64,000 bases of DNA. Source: Ornithodoros turicata. Its lineage: Eukaryota; Arthropoda; Arachnida; Ixodida; Argasidae. The stretch is from positions 105,059,962-105,123,961 of the forward strand of contig NC_088202.1 of assembly GCF_037126465.1 (NCBI RefSeq), read 5' to 3'. Under the pieces are notes generated by a model. The model was not told where the DNA came from. It did no database searches and was given only the letters and a program-made list of their open reading frames with translations. Within the stretch, counting starts at the first letter, position 1. The number at the start of each line of letters is the position of its first letter. The translations under genes and the position numbers were made by a program. Below are positions 23,015-34,130 of the stretch, piece after piece.

Positions 23015-23192
23015 CCAAGCACCACAATGTACGGAAAGTTTAGGTGATGGGGGTGGTCGGTGGGTGTCTTACCAATTGTAGCGCTTGACGTTGCAGGAAG
23101 ACGCCGACCGTGATGCCTGCACCCGTCCACCTACGCACCCTCACTTTCGGTACAGCCTCAGAACAACCTGTTCCCTTTATTGTGCTGCTTGG
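23015..23192. mobile_element. MITE with CCAAGCA(G/C)CAC ends
   Basis: The left end CCAAGCACCACAATGTAC is mirrored by a right end containing ATTGTGCTGCTTGG. A second member with the same ends lies at 30425-30575. The internal GTGTCTTACCAATTGT / GTGTCTTATCAATGT block is also shared by the two. The 178-bp body has no ORF, and the target duplication is unclear. Confidence 0.65.
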
Positions 23193-23610
23193 ACTTATAC
23201 TCTTAACAGAGACGAAACATGTTCATTTTCCCGTCGGGGGGTACAGTGAAATAGCGTACTCTGGCGGGATTGGCGAACAATGTGGGCCAGAGCAACATTT
23301 TGGGGTGGCTGGAATACTTTGATGCGTGGAAAACTGCTGAAATAAGGAAGAAAAAAAGAAGATGAAAATGCATTTTTGGCAGAATAAAGGCCCGTGTCAA
23401 TCTCTTAGCGGGACTTCCCCCACCCCCACCCCCACCAATGTGTCCTGTCACTGAGCGTTGTATACGTCTTCAAGGGGATCTTGGGAGTTGGTAATTTGTA
23501 TTCAGTTGAAATTGACAAACACAAACATTGCTTTGTAAACAAACACGCTAACGCGGTGTCGACACGATCACGGTAAAAAAATTCGCAAAAGCGTTGTTCT
23601 GAGGAGTTTT

Positions 23611-23805
23611 GCACCGAGTGCAAGGCGAGGGGAGTTTTGAGAGTGGGCAGAGTGGTGACAGGCACAAACGCGAATGGGTTGTTTTGAGAAAAACCGGTAC
23701 GGCTTCTTTTGCGCCGGGCGCAAGGCGAGAAGAGTTTGGAGAACGGGTAGAAAGGCGACGGGTACAAACGCGAATGGGTAGTTTCGATATACACCCGTAT
23801 ATACA
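23611..23805. repeat. Two-copy tandem repeat, period about 100 bp
   Basis: GTGCAAGGCGAGGGGAGTTT (from about 23619) recurs as GCGCAAGGCGAGAAGAGTTT (from about 23719). Each is followed by ACAAACGCGAATGGGT at about 23664 and 23764. Period 100, roughly 80 percent alike by eye. Confidence 0.65.
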
Positions 23806-23844
23806 AGTCTTTGGAAAGTACAGGGTTCGCCAAGGTAAGGTACC

Positions 23845-24035
23845 GACACTATTTGTGTGTTTTATGGCAACTCTGTGTTTGTCTGCGTTTTGGTCGGAGT
23901 CATCATAATCATCATTATCGTCATCATTCCAAGAGTCTTTCACCATTGTAACTGGTGCAAGTAATGTGGAGTTGTGGTCTCACATAGTGAAGCCGAAATC
24001 TCCGTTTTATTTTTCCTTCAAATCAATCCATCAAT
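23845..24035 (+). repeat. LINE-type 3' end, second copy
   Basis: It shares TTTGTGTGTTTTATGGCAAC-like text, an ATC-rich tract (about 23899-23925), AATGTGGAGTTGTGGTCTCA and a CAATC/TCAAT tail with the copy at 655-915. Confidence 0.5.
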
Positions 24036-26015
24036 CAAAGTACCGGGTTTGTAATGAAGATAAAATGAAGAAAACGTGCGTTCAGAAGCCGCACCATACA
24101 CTGAAAGACGTATTATGCGCTAAAATTTTATATGAGAATTGCAACTTGGTCCAGCCCTTTGCGAAAAAAACTGTGAAAATTAAAAAAAGCTGCCCTATTA
24201 ACATTCCCAATGGCCTATACCGCCCGCTAAGCCTTATTGTGTATGCGCACTTGCGTATAGTTTCGCAGCAGCCTAAACTTTGTTACGATATTTCATATGC
24301 TCTTTTCAAACAATTCCCAAGCATAATATGCAGTTTTGTTGTACCACTTTTAGTAAATATACCTTCCAGGGTTAATTGCAAAGGCCCAAAGATGCCCGTC
24401 AGCTCATGAAAGTGGCGAAATAAGGTATTCACAATGTATAGGAACGAACGGTTTTTCTTTTTTTGTCATAATTTAGTGGAACAAATATGGAAGCAAAAAA
24501 AAATTGGACACAATTTTTTAGCGCTCCATATGTCACTGAAGAAAGTTCCTGCATCTGCCGTGCCAGCTGTACTCTTTACGAAGCGGAAGAAATACAGTAC
24601 TTTATCTTGGTTAAATAAAAACCATTAATAACGAACACATTATTAACAATTATTGAAGACAAGAGTGCCAGAAGGTGAAGAGGGTGTTGGTTGAAATTCC
24701 ACGTGGTAAAAGAACGCACTCTGACAACGAACACAAACACACGGGCAGCGTTCAAGTAGCAACTGAGAACATGAAATCGGTAATCGAGTGAGCTGGTGTA
24801 AATATGAGGAAGTTGGGAGACTTCAGTCTGAGGACTTGGGGACATAGTAAGAACCGAACGCAAACACAACGTCCTGTCGTGTTTGTGTTCCTTGCTACCT
24901 CCCATGTCAACTGAGGGTTATTAAGGAACAGTTCAATGACTAGTCTGGAAAATCACGGACAACAAAGGCGATCTCGAAAGGGGACAAGGTTATCTATCTT
25001 TGGCTCACGTTATTGAAAGAATCTTGAATAGCCTTCTTTTACCACGGGGGATTATTGAAGGGTACCTAACAAGAAATGTCAACGTATTTGGTACTCACTG
25101 GTCTCATTCCTGCCCTAATGTGAAAACAGTAAAAGCACGATTTTTACCCTTACACGATCTCGTACACAATGCGCAAATGAACCACCGGTTGTACGTCGTT
25201 TTATGCAAATTTGTGTATGTAGCTATAATATCGACAAAGGCGCCTGTAAGCTACATAACGAAACAAACATGACTGAAAACAATGACCAGGCTCGCAAACT
25301 AAGCGACGAAGTAACCATAACAACAAAGCTGGTGAGAGAGGAGAGAAAACTGGTCCGATAGGAAAGACTGTGAAAGAACAGTGCGTCAAAATGCACTAGA
25401 GCAACCATAGATGCGAAGCAATGTGACGTACGTGTGTAATTAAACTTGCACGTCCTTCGCATTTGCCAGTAGGTATCTATACTAGCATCGACTCCACACC
25501 CCTCTGTGTGTGTGTGTGGCGGGGGGGGGGAGCTGGGAAAAGCACAACCTTCTACACTTTTAACTCTTTCTATCACAGTCGTTTGCACACGACCCCACGC
25601 AGCGTACTTCGCAGAAGTTGCGTGACGTCTGCCTGTAAAGCGTGCTTCACAGCAGAAAGCCTACATCCGTGGCAGAGCGCACTGCCTGACTCTAGGGTGT
25701 TCCGTTGTTCCGGTGAATTACCGTTGATACAAATGACATTAAACGCCATCATAATTGTAGTAATCATGGATATCATAATAATTTGGATGAAGTCGGGTAA
25801 CCAAAGGGTGCACTGAGGGCGATGCCCACATACACACTGAAAATACTGGCTGCAAGGCTCCAAAGTACACATTAGGAAAATGCCTACTACTCTGAACGTG
25901 TAATACATAATAACACGTTTCAATACATATCGAGAATATTTAATTGATCCTCGCGTATGCAATACGTAAGTGAAAGTTTAACGCTAACAAATGTACACTT
26001 CAAAAACTTTTTACT
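24036..26015. other. Unassigned sequence
   Basis: No domain was recognised. A TG/G-rich microsatellite is at 25505-25531. ORFs up to 147 codons (23966-24409) show no motif and no codon bias. Confidence 0.35.
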
Positions 26016-26018
26016 CAC

Positions 26019-26266
26019 GTGGCTGTCGGGCGATCGGGACTTGGAACGCGACTTGGAACGGGATTTTGACCGGCGTCGTCGAGTGCAGTGCTGCTGGTGG
26101 TGGGCCAGAGCTGTGACCACAGCAGTGGCAGACTCCGACGGTTCGTCGTCATGCTGGAGGCACACAGGGGTCGAGGCCCGGAGTGCGCTCAGCCGGGACC
26201 CCCCGTGGGGACTCCTGTGCCGACGCATCGGCTGCTAGCTCCACCACCACGCCACAGGAGGGGCTC
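26019..26266 (-). CDS. Candidate exon with RS repeats; function unknown
   Basis: On the minus strand a pyrimidine-containing stretch ending GTATGTGCAG abuts 26266, and the sequence CAC followed by GTGAGT marks a consensus donor at 26019/26018. The 248-base interval is GC-rich against an AT-richer surround. From an ATG at 26228-26226 the frame stays open for exactly 70 codons to the donor and ends in RRRRSKSRSKSRSKSRSPDS, an arginine/serine tract typical of SR-related splicing proteins. An in-frame TAG lies 10 bases upstream of that ATG (26238-26236). Either the ATG is the true start and the rest is 5' UTR, or the exon carries a frameshift; the second frame is open over the 5' half of the exon. 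I cannot name a gene, and neighbouring exons were not found in the window. It could also be an orphan exon or a pseudogene. Confidence 0.3.
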
Positions 26267-26393
26267 CTGCACATACAATAAAGGTCATTGCAGTATTCAA
26301 ATAATTTCACTATCAGCAACTACAAAAATAACAAATTTGATTCAAATGCTTTGCATTGTTCCATCTTTCTTGTTTGCTATTTGCTAACAGTAA

Positions 26394-26664
26394 GCCGCCC
26401 TCGGTGGCTCAGTCGGTAACATGTTCACCTGCTGATCCCAATATCGCGGGTTCAAACCCGGCCAAGGACAGTGGCAACTTGGTAGAATTGTACAAGTTGC
26501 TCAGACACGCCGTCTTCCGCGAGGGACGTTAAATGTAGTGTGCCGTGTGTCGAGATTTCGGCGCACGCTAAGGAACCCTCAGGTGGGCAAAATTAATCCA
26601 CAGACACTGTGGCGTCGCTCATGATCACAGTTGTCTCGCGACGTAAAGCGCCGAAGTAGTATGT
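26394..26664 (+). repeat. Full-length tRNA-derived SINE with target duplication
   Basis: The head has an A-box (TGGCTCAGTCGG) and a B-box (GGTTCAAACCC) spaced as in a tRNA. The body includes GACGTTAAATGTAG and GAGATTTCGGCGCACG, and the 3' end reads GTTGTCTCGCGACGTAAAGC. TAACAGTAA flanks it at 26385-26393 and 26665-26673, an exact 9-bp duplication. The 3' end recurs at 45451-45498, where it carries a (TTA)n tail. Transcription would be by RNA polymerase III from the internal boxes, and mobilisation would depend on a partner LINE. Confidence 0.9.
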
Positions 26665-26805
26665 TAACAGTAAATCATTTCAAGGAAGAGGCAAGAACCA
26701 TTGATCCATTGGAGCGTACTTAAAAGACATCCAATGTATTGTGTACGTCAACAAGATCACAATACAGACAGCACAATGAGAACCGTATTAATAATGCTGG
26801 TAAGC

Positions 26806-27596
26806 TCCACTGGTGTGTGACGTCCTCAGGGAGTATTCATGTGCTGTCACAAAGACACATAACATCACCTTGCAGTGGATCCCAGGTCATTGTGGCGTCC
26901 CTGGGAATGAGGCTGCTGACCTACTTGCGAGACGGGCTCATGTGGCACGTGGCGTACCGACGCACCCTACGTATTTCACCCGTCTGTGCAGTGAACACTG
27001 GCGCAGAAGTGTCCCTTCTACGTCGTTCCTCCGCAAGGTGGACCCAGATCTCCGTTTTTATATGCCGTCAGCGCTTCCTCGACCCATCACGTCGCTCATC
27101 TACAGGCTTCGCCTTAACGTGCCATACAGTGGACGACTTTTGCTTAAGCTCGGCATGGTCCCATCCCCCAACTGCAGTCTATGTGATGTAGTTGAGGACG
27201 TGGATCATGTACTCCAAGACTGCCCGAGGTACAGTGCACACCGATGTACCCTTGTGTCGTCCCTGTCTCGCCTGGATAATCGGCCATACTCCACCGAAAA
27301 GGTTCTGGGGTGCTGGCCAGCAAATCAGCTCATACCTGCCATGCGCGCCCTTGTGCAATTTCTCGTCTCGACGAACCTCTTTGACACATTGTGACGCTCT
27401 TTGTTTTTAGTGCCTTGAGACTTCGCTTTTGGTGCCAAGCTAGATGATGATGTTCTCATTTATTCTTTCAAAGCGTTTCACAGCGTCGAGGTTAGTGTAG
27501 TTTCCCTTTCTTTTATTAATAACGCGTCCTGGAGTAGCCAGTCCCGAGTGGCTCGAGACTACCATCTCCATTTTTTTCTTTTAAAATCAATCAATC
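26806..27596 (+). mobile_element. 5'-truncated RNase H-bearing LINE with 13-bp target duplication
   Basis: AATGCTGGTAAGC occurs exactly at 26793-26805 and again at 27597-27609, flanking 791 bp. The insert begins in the middle of a coding frame and ends in a (TCAA)n tail (about 27585-27596). This is the classical outcome of target-primed reverse transcription with 5' truncation. Confidence 0.92.
26813..27394 (+). CDS. LINE ORF2 C-terminus: RNase H end and CCHC motif
   Basis: The frame has no native start (it opens with GTG at the truncation) and is open for 193 residues. Residues 22-36 are WIPGHCGVPGNEAAD, the last conserved block of an RNase H domain with its catalytic aspartate. Residues 121-137 form the pattern C-x2-C-x7-H-x4-C (CSLCDVVEDVDHVLQDC), typical of the C-terminal tail of I, R1 and Jockey-group elements. 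The stop is followed by about 200 bases of 3' UTR. The presence of RNase H favours the I/R1/LOA group, but the reverse transcriptase needed to decide is missing. The frame is clean, so the insertion is probably young, although it can only be a dead copy. Confidence 0.88.
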   Translation: MCDVLREYSCAVTKTHNITLQWIPGHCGVPGNEAADLLARRAHVARGVPTHPTYFTRLCSEHWRRSVPSTSFLRKVDPDLRFYMPSALPRPITSLIYRLRLNVPYSGRLLLKLGMVPSPNCSLCDVVEDVDHVLQDCPRYSAHRCTLVSSLSRLDNRPYSTEKVLGCWPANQLIPAMRALVQFLVSTNLFDTL

Positions 27597-27609
27597 AATG
27601 CTGGTAAGC

Positions 27610-28263
27610 GAAGAAAAAGTGGAGTATGTCACGAATATTTGGAAACTATTGTCCGTCACTGCAGGAACTGGAAGCAGAGTATACGTTGTTCAGACTCAGA
27701 ATCAGGAACGTCGTTGCTACGTGGACATATGTGTACTTGAGTATATGACTTACATATGGATTCTACTATGATGTGGAATGCCCTACATAACCAGACACAC
27801 AGACGTGATCCAAACATTAATAATCGCCACGAAAAGTTGACAGAAGAAAAACGAAACGCGCACAGGTTCACTCTCAGAATTAGCACCTGTAACGAAGATA
27901 AATCTACACTAAAGAAAATGTGAAAGGAATGACAGATTTTATCGTGAGCAGTTCAAAGGAATTCTGAGAATCGGGTCACGTACAATACCTCACTGTCGTG
28001 CATGGCCGTACTCAGACACTTGAACTAGAAACAGAAACGATGACGCACGTGCAAGATGGATGAAGGCGCTATTGATCCACAACAGGAGGTTGAGCCATTC
28101 GGACTAGTTCACATCGGTCACGATCCACGGATTCCAACTGCCATTTATGGTGCAAATCTCCAAGCGACTGCTTCACGGCTCTCACGCTGTCTCAATCGAA
28201 TGACATGCATATCGGATCTTCGCACTGCAGAAGAAGCCACGTTTCATCGTGTAGGCAACGAGA
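27610..28263. other. Unassigned sequence
   Basis: A plus-strand frame opens at 28056 and runs 119 codons but ends inside the tandem repeat that follows. No motif or splice context supports it. Confidence 0.35.
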
Positions 28264-28440
28264 TAGCTTTAAGACGTGTATGTCCAGAGTTTATTGTATC
28301 TTTGTTTCCTTTCGTTGTAAAGAGCTTTAAAACGTGTGTGCGCAGGGTTTATTGTATCTTTCTTTCCTTTCCTTTCATTGCAAAACCAAGTAATGTGCAG
28401 CAGATGTTGCTTTAAGGCGTACTGCAGCGTATATCGTATG
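28264..28440. repeat. Minisatellite, period about 60 bp
   Basis: AGCTTTAAGACGTGTATGTC (28266) recurs as AGCTTTAAAACGTGTGTGCG (about 28323) and in shorter form as TGCTTTAAGGCGTACTGC (about 28408). GTTTATTGTATCTTT follows the first two units. Confidence 0.65.
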
Positions 28441-29084
28441 TCCGTTTTGCTTTTGTATTGCTCGACGCTAGTACCCAACCAGAAAGAACTTCATTTAGTA
28501 CAGAGCGCATCTCGAGATTTTCGCTATTTTTTAGGAAAACATGTTCTCGGGAACAGCATCGCAAAGGGTACTGCCTCGACGACCGTTTTATAGGCCGCGC
28601 AATCAAAGACACGGTCCAGCCGGGGGCGGACCGCTATTACATTTCCTTGCCAGCAGCGTCATGCGAATAGATTCCCGAATCGGCCAATTAACAAACTTAC
28701 CGACATTAGTCAGATATACTGTGAAACACCATTAAACAGCCCGAAACGATGATAGAGAACCAAGCAACGTGCACCTCTCTCATAGAACAAAAGCCATGTA
28801 AAGCGCGCGCTTCCGTGTCGGGTTCCCGATTGGGCCAGGCCAACGTCGTTTTGTGGAAATCATTCTGGGAGTCTAGGACTGCCGCACACAGGCTTAGTCG
28901 CTCTCCATGAGCATCTGGTATGTGATATTGAAAGAACATGTCAGGACACATCCCGCGTTCAACAGCGTTCAGCGTAAGGTTCGGAGTACACCTTTCCGTA
29001 TCGGTGCTATTCAGTTGCGTATAGAAGTTTTGAACACCGTAGAACCTCGGTCCTCATTGTGAGGCGACTCATTACCCCATTTCA
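28441..29084. other. Unassigned sequence
   Basis: Nothing was recognised on either strand. Confidence 0.35.
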
Positions 29085-29190
29085 CCACACTACCGCCAGT
29101 GATGTTGTAGAGTATCGCCCCTGGCGATCAGACTCCCTTGTGATCATCACTGCTATGATGATCACAAGGTCAGCCTTGTGATCATCATTA
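29085..29190. repeat. Retroposon-end scrap with ATGATCACAAGG hairpins
   Basis: AGAGTATCGCCCCTGGCGAT is shared with the families at 35028-35093 (inverted) and 39497-39555. It is followed by CCTTGTGATCATCA and its inverse TGATGATCACAAGG (29131-29170), then a third copy of the word at 29175. Confidence 0.5.
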
Positions 29191-29439
29191 AAATGAAGTT
29201 GTTACGTATAGAAAATATGTGAAAGGAATTTGAATTTTTAAAAACTAGAAGAAGACAGGCAAGCTCAAGGAAAGGAAAACATGCCACATGATAAACATTT
29301 CTTCTTCACATTGTGTCCCGGCATTCACATTTTATCGTCTTTATGGAGCACCTACTGCGAAGAAAAAGAAAGAGGGACACTGAGGAGGGGAACGAAGGTA
29401 GACTACAGTAACCGTTAATATGTAGGACGGCAGATCATG

Positions 29440-29830
29440 TTACATCCGATATTCGACTAGCTGCATACAAATCATTGGTTCTGTCAATAATGTAATATGC
29501 TTGAATAGTCTGGGATCAGCATTTCGTCGCTCATAATCAAATGAGATTGAAACGTGTTCAGAGGAAAACTGCTCGTTTCATTTATAATGACTTCCGTACA
29601 GCTGCATCAGCATTGTGTCGCAGAGCTTTCTTACCCTCTACTGAACTGTACTTTAAGGCACTGAATCCAGTACCCCCCACCCCGTGGAAGACACGTTCTT
29701 TCGTTTCCAGGCATAACCACACTTGTTCATTGCAAAGTGTTTTCAGTTCGCGCAGACTACTTCAAATACTCTGTCCAAGGGCAGTATGTGGTTGCTACAC
29801 TTTAGTACTGTTGTTGCTGAACAAAGTATA
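29440..29830 (+). pseudogene. CR1/L2-like LINE reverse transcriptase remnant
   Basis: The plus strand reads, in one broken frame, LAAYKSLVLSIM, then two stops, then IVWDQH and LKRVQRKTARFIYNDF. This is the thumb region of CR1/L2/Jockey-type reverse transcriptases (YK-LVRP-LEYAS-VW-P ... L--VQR-AARF). After frameshifts FSVRADYFKYS follows, corresponding to the RTDYYKYS block upstream of the WNSLP motif. Several stops and shifts make it a decayed fragment. Confidence 0.7.
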
Positions 29831-30424
29831 TCAGCTTTCGTACGTAGTTCAGAATCAAAACTATACCGCAGCCCACTCGTGTAACGATTCACAAAGTGAA
29901 TCAACAGCAATGAAAATAAGTAAATCCATATAAGGAACGGCACGTTTTAGATAGAGTCACTTTTAGCTCATCTATCGTGTATACGGCAGCCAGCTAGATG
30001 CGCATATCGTAGCACCATAATAAAGATCTGCTGACGATGGCAATACGTGCATCTTCTTCGCAATGAAGAAAATGTCCTGCGGGTTATCCGCAACGGCTCT
30101 TCAAACCGGCTGGCACAACATGCATTATAACGCTTTCGCAAACAAATATTTCCCGAAACACACTCATTGAGGCAGAAAAGCATGGGAAGCTTAATAGCTG
30201 TGCCGGTAGTTGGTGCTTCGTTAAGTCAGTTGTGTTCGAATTGGACCGACGCCAGGGCACGCTATCCCGGAAAATCCCCGAGCACAGGTTGTGAAAGGAG
30301 CCACTCAAGTATGTATCCGAGATATTCCTGTTCAAGGACGCGCTCAGACAAGGCGCACATACAGCAGCATTCAATGATTGCAAGGTGGCTCAAGGAGCAC
30401 CATCCGGCATCGGGAATTCCCAAC
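29831..30424. other. Unassigned sequence
   Basis: No recognisable element was seen between the LINE scrap and the MITE. Confidence 0.35.
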
Positions 30425-30575
30425 CCAAGCAGCACAATGTACTGAAAGTCGAGTGCGCAAGGGGCGGACGGTATGTGTCTTATCAATGTTCTTTAGTTTC
30501 ACGAGTCTGCTCAAGGCCTTCCACCTACCCGTCCACCCCTATTGCACTCGACTTTCAGTGCATTGTGCTGCTTGG
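30425..30575. mobile_element. MITE with CCAAGCAGCAC ends, second member
   Basis: CCAAGCAGCACAATGTACTG at the left is matched by the complement of CAGTGCATTGTGCTGCTTGG at the right. The arms extend about 32 bp (through GAAAGTCGAGTGC / GCACTCGACTTTC). The body is 151 bp with no ORF. It is related to the element at 23015-23192. Confidence 0.8.
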
Positions 30576-33500
30576 TAAGACATGCTCTAGAACGACCTAA
30601 TGTCGCCCAGTAGAACTACCCTCGGAATGCTGTTGTGCCAACGTGTGCCAATGAATGAGAGCATGACTTTTTGCGACCTTGTCCTTTAAGATGCTCATGT
30701 GACAACGGCGCAACCTTCGGGGTTATAGCTATGTTTCTATCAAATATACTAGTTTAAACGTTTTTGGTAAGATTCTGCGATAAGATAATTTAAGCCGGGA
30801 TAAGATAGGACAAGATTAGTCAAACAGTGGAGGTATCGCTGTATAAGGTGCATGTTCTCAAGATGCTTACCGCCGTGCCTGCTCTAATGTTTCTAAACCT
30901 AGATGCATTAGAACGCGTCTACGATGTTTCTATATCTGTCTAACCACAGGTTCGAGAGATTGTCGTTATATTGATTGACAGGTTCTTAAAATTACTCGCA
31001 AAATATTAATTCAACCGATGCGCGAATGTTAAACAACGGTGAATATCATTGTTTCGTCTGCATGCTTCTGCTATCAGGAGCATATTTTACGACAAGTAAA
31101 ATTACACGACAGAATATTACGACAGAATATCTGCGGTTATTGCACGTAAAGTTTGTACACGTTCAACACAGACATGGATGTATTATTTAGTGACATAACT
31201 ATACTAAATTTATGCTGTCGTAATTGTTATCCTGGGTGTACAATAACACTAAGAAATACTGTTTAACTTAACGTCAACGTAACTGCTGCGCCTGTGGTAG
31301 CTGAACACGGGTCACTTTTACGCATAACCTTCACGAGGTACCGCAAATTACGGCAATTCCAAGAGAGTTGGAAAACAAACATTTCTTAGAAACAAGACAG
31401 AAGAAGCTTGAAAACTTTTTTTACTTCGTCTTATAGTACGCGTTACGACGTTACCGCAGTATTTGGAACAGGACAACACATACTTTTGAACTGCTCTGAA
31501 TAACGCGTGTCTCGCCCTTTGCCTTTTCTTTCTTTCTTTTTTGTTTCAAAATGTAAAATGTAGGCTATATTGTATGACAGGGTATGGGAGCCCATAATAT
31601 CCTAGCTTTAACGAGGATATGCCGTTACCCAACCTCTCTCGCACAGCAGACACTAAGTGTCGAAAAATAGCAGGGGTTTACACACGGTAATAAAGGGTCG
31701 GCGAAATGTCTGAAACGTTACAGGCCACTGACGGCGGCAGATTAGAGTTGACCGTAATCAACGACGAGTGTAATGGCTCTGGATATATGGCGACTGTTAA
31801 TATAGCGCTAAAACTTTTGAGGTCATCGATTGATCAGAAGGCTGGTGGGAGGGGGATGAAGCCCTTCCAGGTGAAGTATAACTCGTCCTGCTCCCCTACA
31901 GCGCGGCGATTTATGGGGCGGCTACTGCATACAGCGTTACTCCGGCGCCTGAGCAGAAATTGTTTTTCCGAGCGGTTTCGAAAGCGCTGGAGCCGCAAAA
32001 TGAACTCTCGAAAACATGAACGCGAAAGCCCGGGTGAAGCCAGGACGTGTTTGTTGTTCGTAATCCTCAGAGGATGTTGTTGAACAGAGGGGGTTTTGTG
32101 TTTGTTTGTTTTTTGCGTGCGCATGCTGAAGGTCAACCGACGAGCTTGTCGACAAATGATTTGCCATTTTGCTTGGACGCTGAAGTCGCTGAAGCAAGGT
32201 CAGGAAGAAAGTCGCTATGCTTAGCAGGTCCGCTAAGGACCGCAGGTTTCGCTGGTCATATGACGACCGCTTCACACCGATTGCGATCGGTCACTCTTCG
32301 CCGAGCACTTTAGTTTATGCGCGCAGACACCGCATTTCTTGTTGGAGAAATCTTATAAAGCGGAGCAACATCTAGATTTACAATGTGTCACAGGTGTCGT
32401 ATTTTGCACGATCAAGAACCCACATATATCTTACACTCTCGGGCGAGAAAAGAGTCATATTTTCCATACTTGCAATCACTTGCAAATAAATGATCTCTCA
32501 TGGTCGCGGAAAACTTATTGCCCAGTGATAGAAATATTATGATGATCTGTATGTGTGTCAACACTATGTGCTTCAATCTGCTATAATCGTTCTGTAGTGG
32601 CTGGCTTCACGCTGAGTGGGGCACACGACATAACTTTCTCCACTGTCACCGTCAATAAGAATCTACACACGGACCATGGACTTTCGGGCCTCTTGTGAAG
32701 CAGGGATATGCGCAGGATTTTACATCTCGGGGAAGGGGTAGAATACGTGTGTGGGGGGGGGGGGGGGGGTTAACTTCCGCGGGAGAGTGTGACTTCCGTA
32801 TCCGCTGTTAATTTTCCTTTCACTTTCAGTTCTTTTTGCGATTTTTGGCCTATTTTAGGGGTATTCTGGCTGGTATTTGGGGGGTGCAAGATTTTGGGGG
32901 TATTAGGGGTGTGCAGGGGGCGCTCGGAAAATCCTCGGTGTGAACGTTCTGTGCAGCGTATAAATGGTTTTCTCAGCGGCTGCAGCCAGTGAATAATGAC
33001 CCGCGCACAGACGTTGGTCCACAGCACGAGTCCCAATTTTGTTGCAACCAGAATCCAGACGTTACGCGAAAGTCATCATTGTGCTCTCTGAGAAAAACGT
33101 TAGCGGTTGGCAGGAACTTTTCACTCCGAAAAGGAAAAATCCATATCTGGAAGCCCAATACACGACAGAGGTCGGAACCTACTAGGATGTAAACGGGATA
33201 TTTGTTAGTGTCAACCATACACGGTAGCACATCCGCGTATAGGATTTTCCTAACCACGTCTCGCAATAACCATCTTTCTTTGTTCGCGCGAGAGTACTAC
33301 AATCTCGTTCAGGCGTCTAACAGCAGCGACGTCAATTATCAACAATGTAACCGCCGTTACGCCTTCATGTCACAGTTTTGTAAACGCTATTCCAGCTCCA
33401 GATTCGAGGTGCGGGTGGTCATGCCCCCCACCTTAGTACTTCTTCAGTACAAGGCCGGACTAACATATTTCTTGTAACTCACGTTATGCAAGGGATGATG

Positions 33501-34027
33501 AGAAACACATCCCCGACAACTACAGTGGTATAGATCTTCTTAGGTAGGTGTATGTTGCGCAGTTTTACGTCACGTAGCATCGTGCATCCACGTTACGATA
33601 GTCAGGAAACACCCGTTTCTACCTATTACTGCCATCTAGCTCATTTTGCATGTATCCGAAATACAGAACTGTCAAACGCAGGCACATATCTAAGATGCTT
33701 CGCCGTATAGGTCGCCCTCTTTTTTACGCACCCTTGTATACTAGCAGTTACCGGACACGTTCTTGACTAGTCCTTGGGTTTTTTGTTTTTCTTTAATGCT
33801 CATATTCCATACAAACCTGCACAGCGAGCAAAATTAGTTAAGTACGGTAATCCCAGTTGGGTACCGTTATACTGACGCATCATCACCCCTTTACCTCATC
33901 ACCATCACCATTATAGTGACGCATAATTCCTCAATACCACTAACGCGAGCTTAAAGTAAGAGTAAAGTAAAGTAAGAGTAAAGATGAGGACAGGTGCAGA
34001 GAGGCGCAGCGGGAAGAAGGGGGTATA
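30576..34027. other. Unassigned sequence
   Basis: I found no domain-bearing frame. There is a 17-base G run at 32753-32769. A 125-codon plus-strand frame (31706-32083) is mirrored by a 100-codon frame on the other strand and shows no motif. TAAAGTAAGAGTAAAG repeats lie at 33955-33983. Confidence 0.35.
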
Positions 34028-34130
34028 GGGTATGTGTCCTGGGCCGACTTCAGGTGGAACTGTGCCGATGTCTGTATCGAAAGCCTGTCATAGAACCCAG
34101 AGAAAACTACGCAACACCTCACAGACTTCA
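34028..34130 (-). repeat. SINE fragment
   Basis: GTGTCCTGGGCCGACTTCAG and GAACTGTGCCGATGTCTG match the central block of the SINE at 9423-9665 in the same orientation. Both ends are lost. Confidence 0.55.

Noticed and set aside
25920..26387. Plus-strand ORFs over the candidate SR exon
   Set aside because: They mirror the minus-strand exon. The splice-like boundaries and the RS tract exist only on the minus strand.
26394..26466. A genuine tRNA gene
   Set aside because: A- and B-boxes are present, but the acceptor arms do not pair, the sequence continues as a 271-bp SINE, and the unit has a target-site duplication.
28056..28415. 119-codon gene
   Set aside because: The frame ends inside a minisatellite, has no splice context or motif, and frames of this length appear by chance elsewhere in the window.
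31706..32083. 125-codon gene
   Set aside because: The opposite strand is equally open over the same bases and no domain is recognisable.
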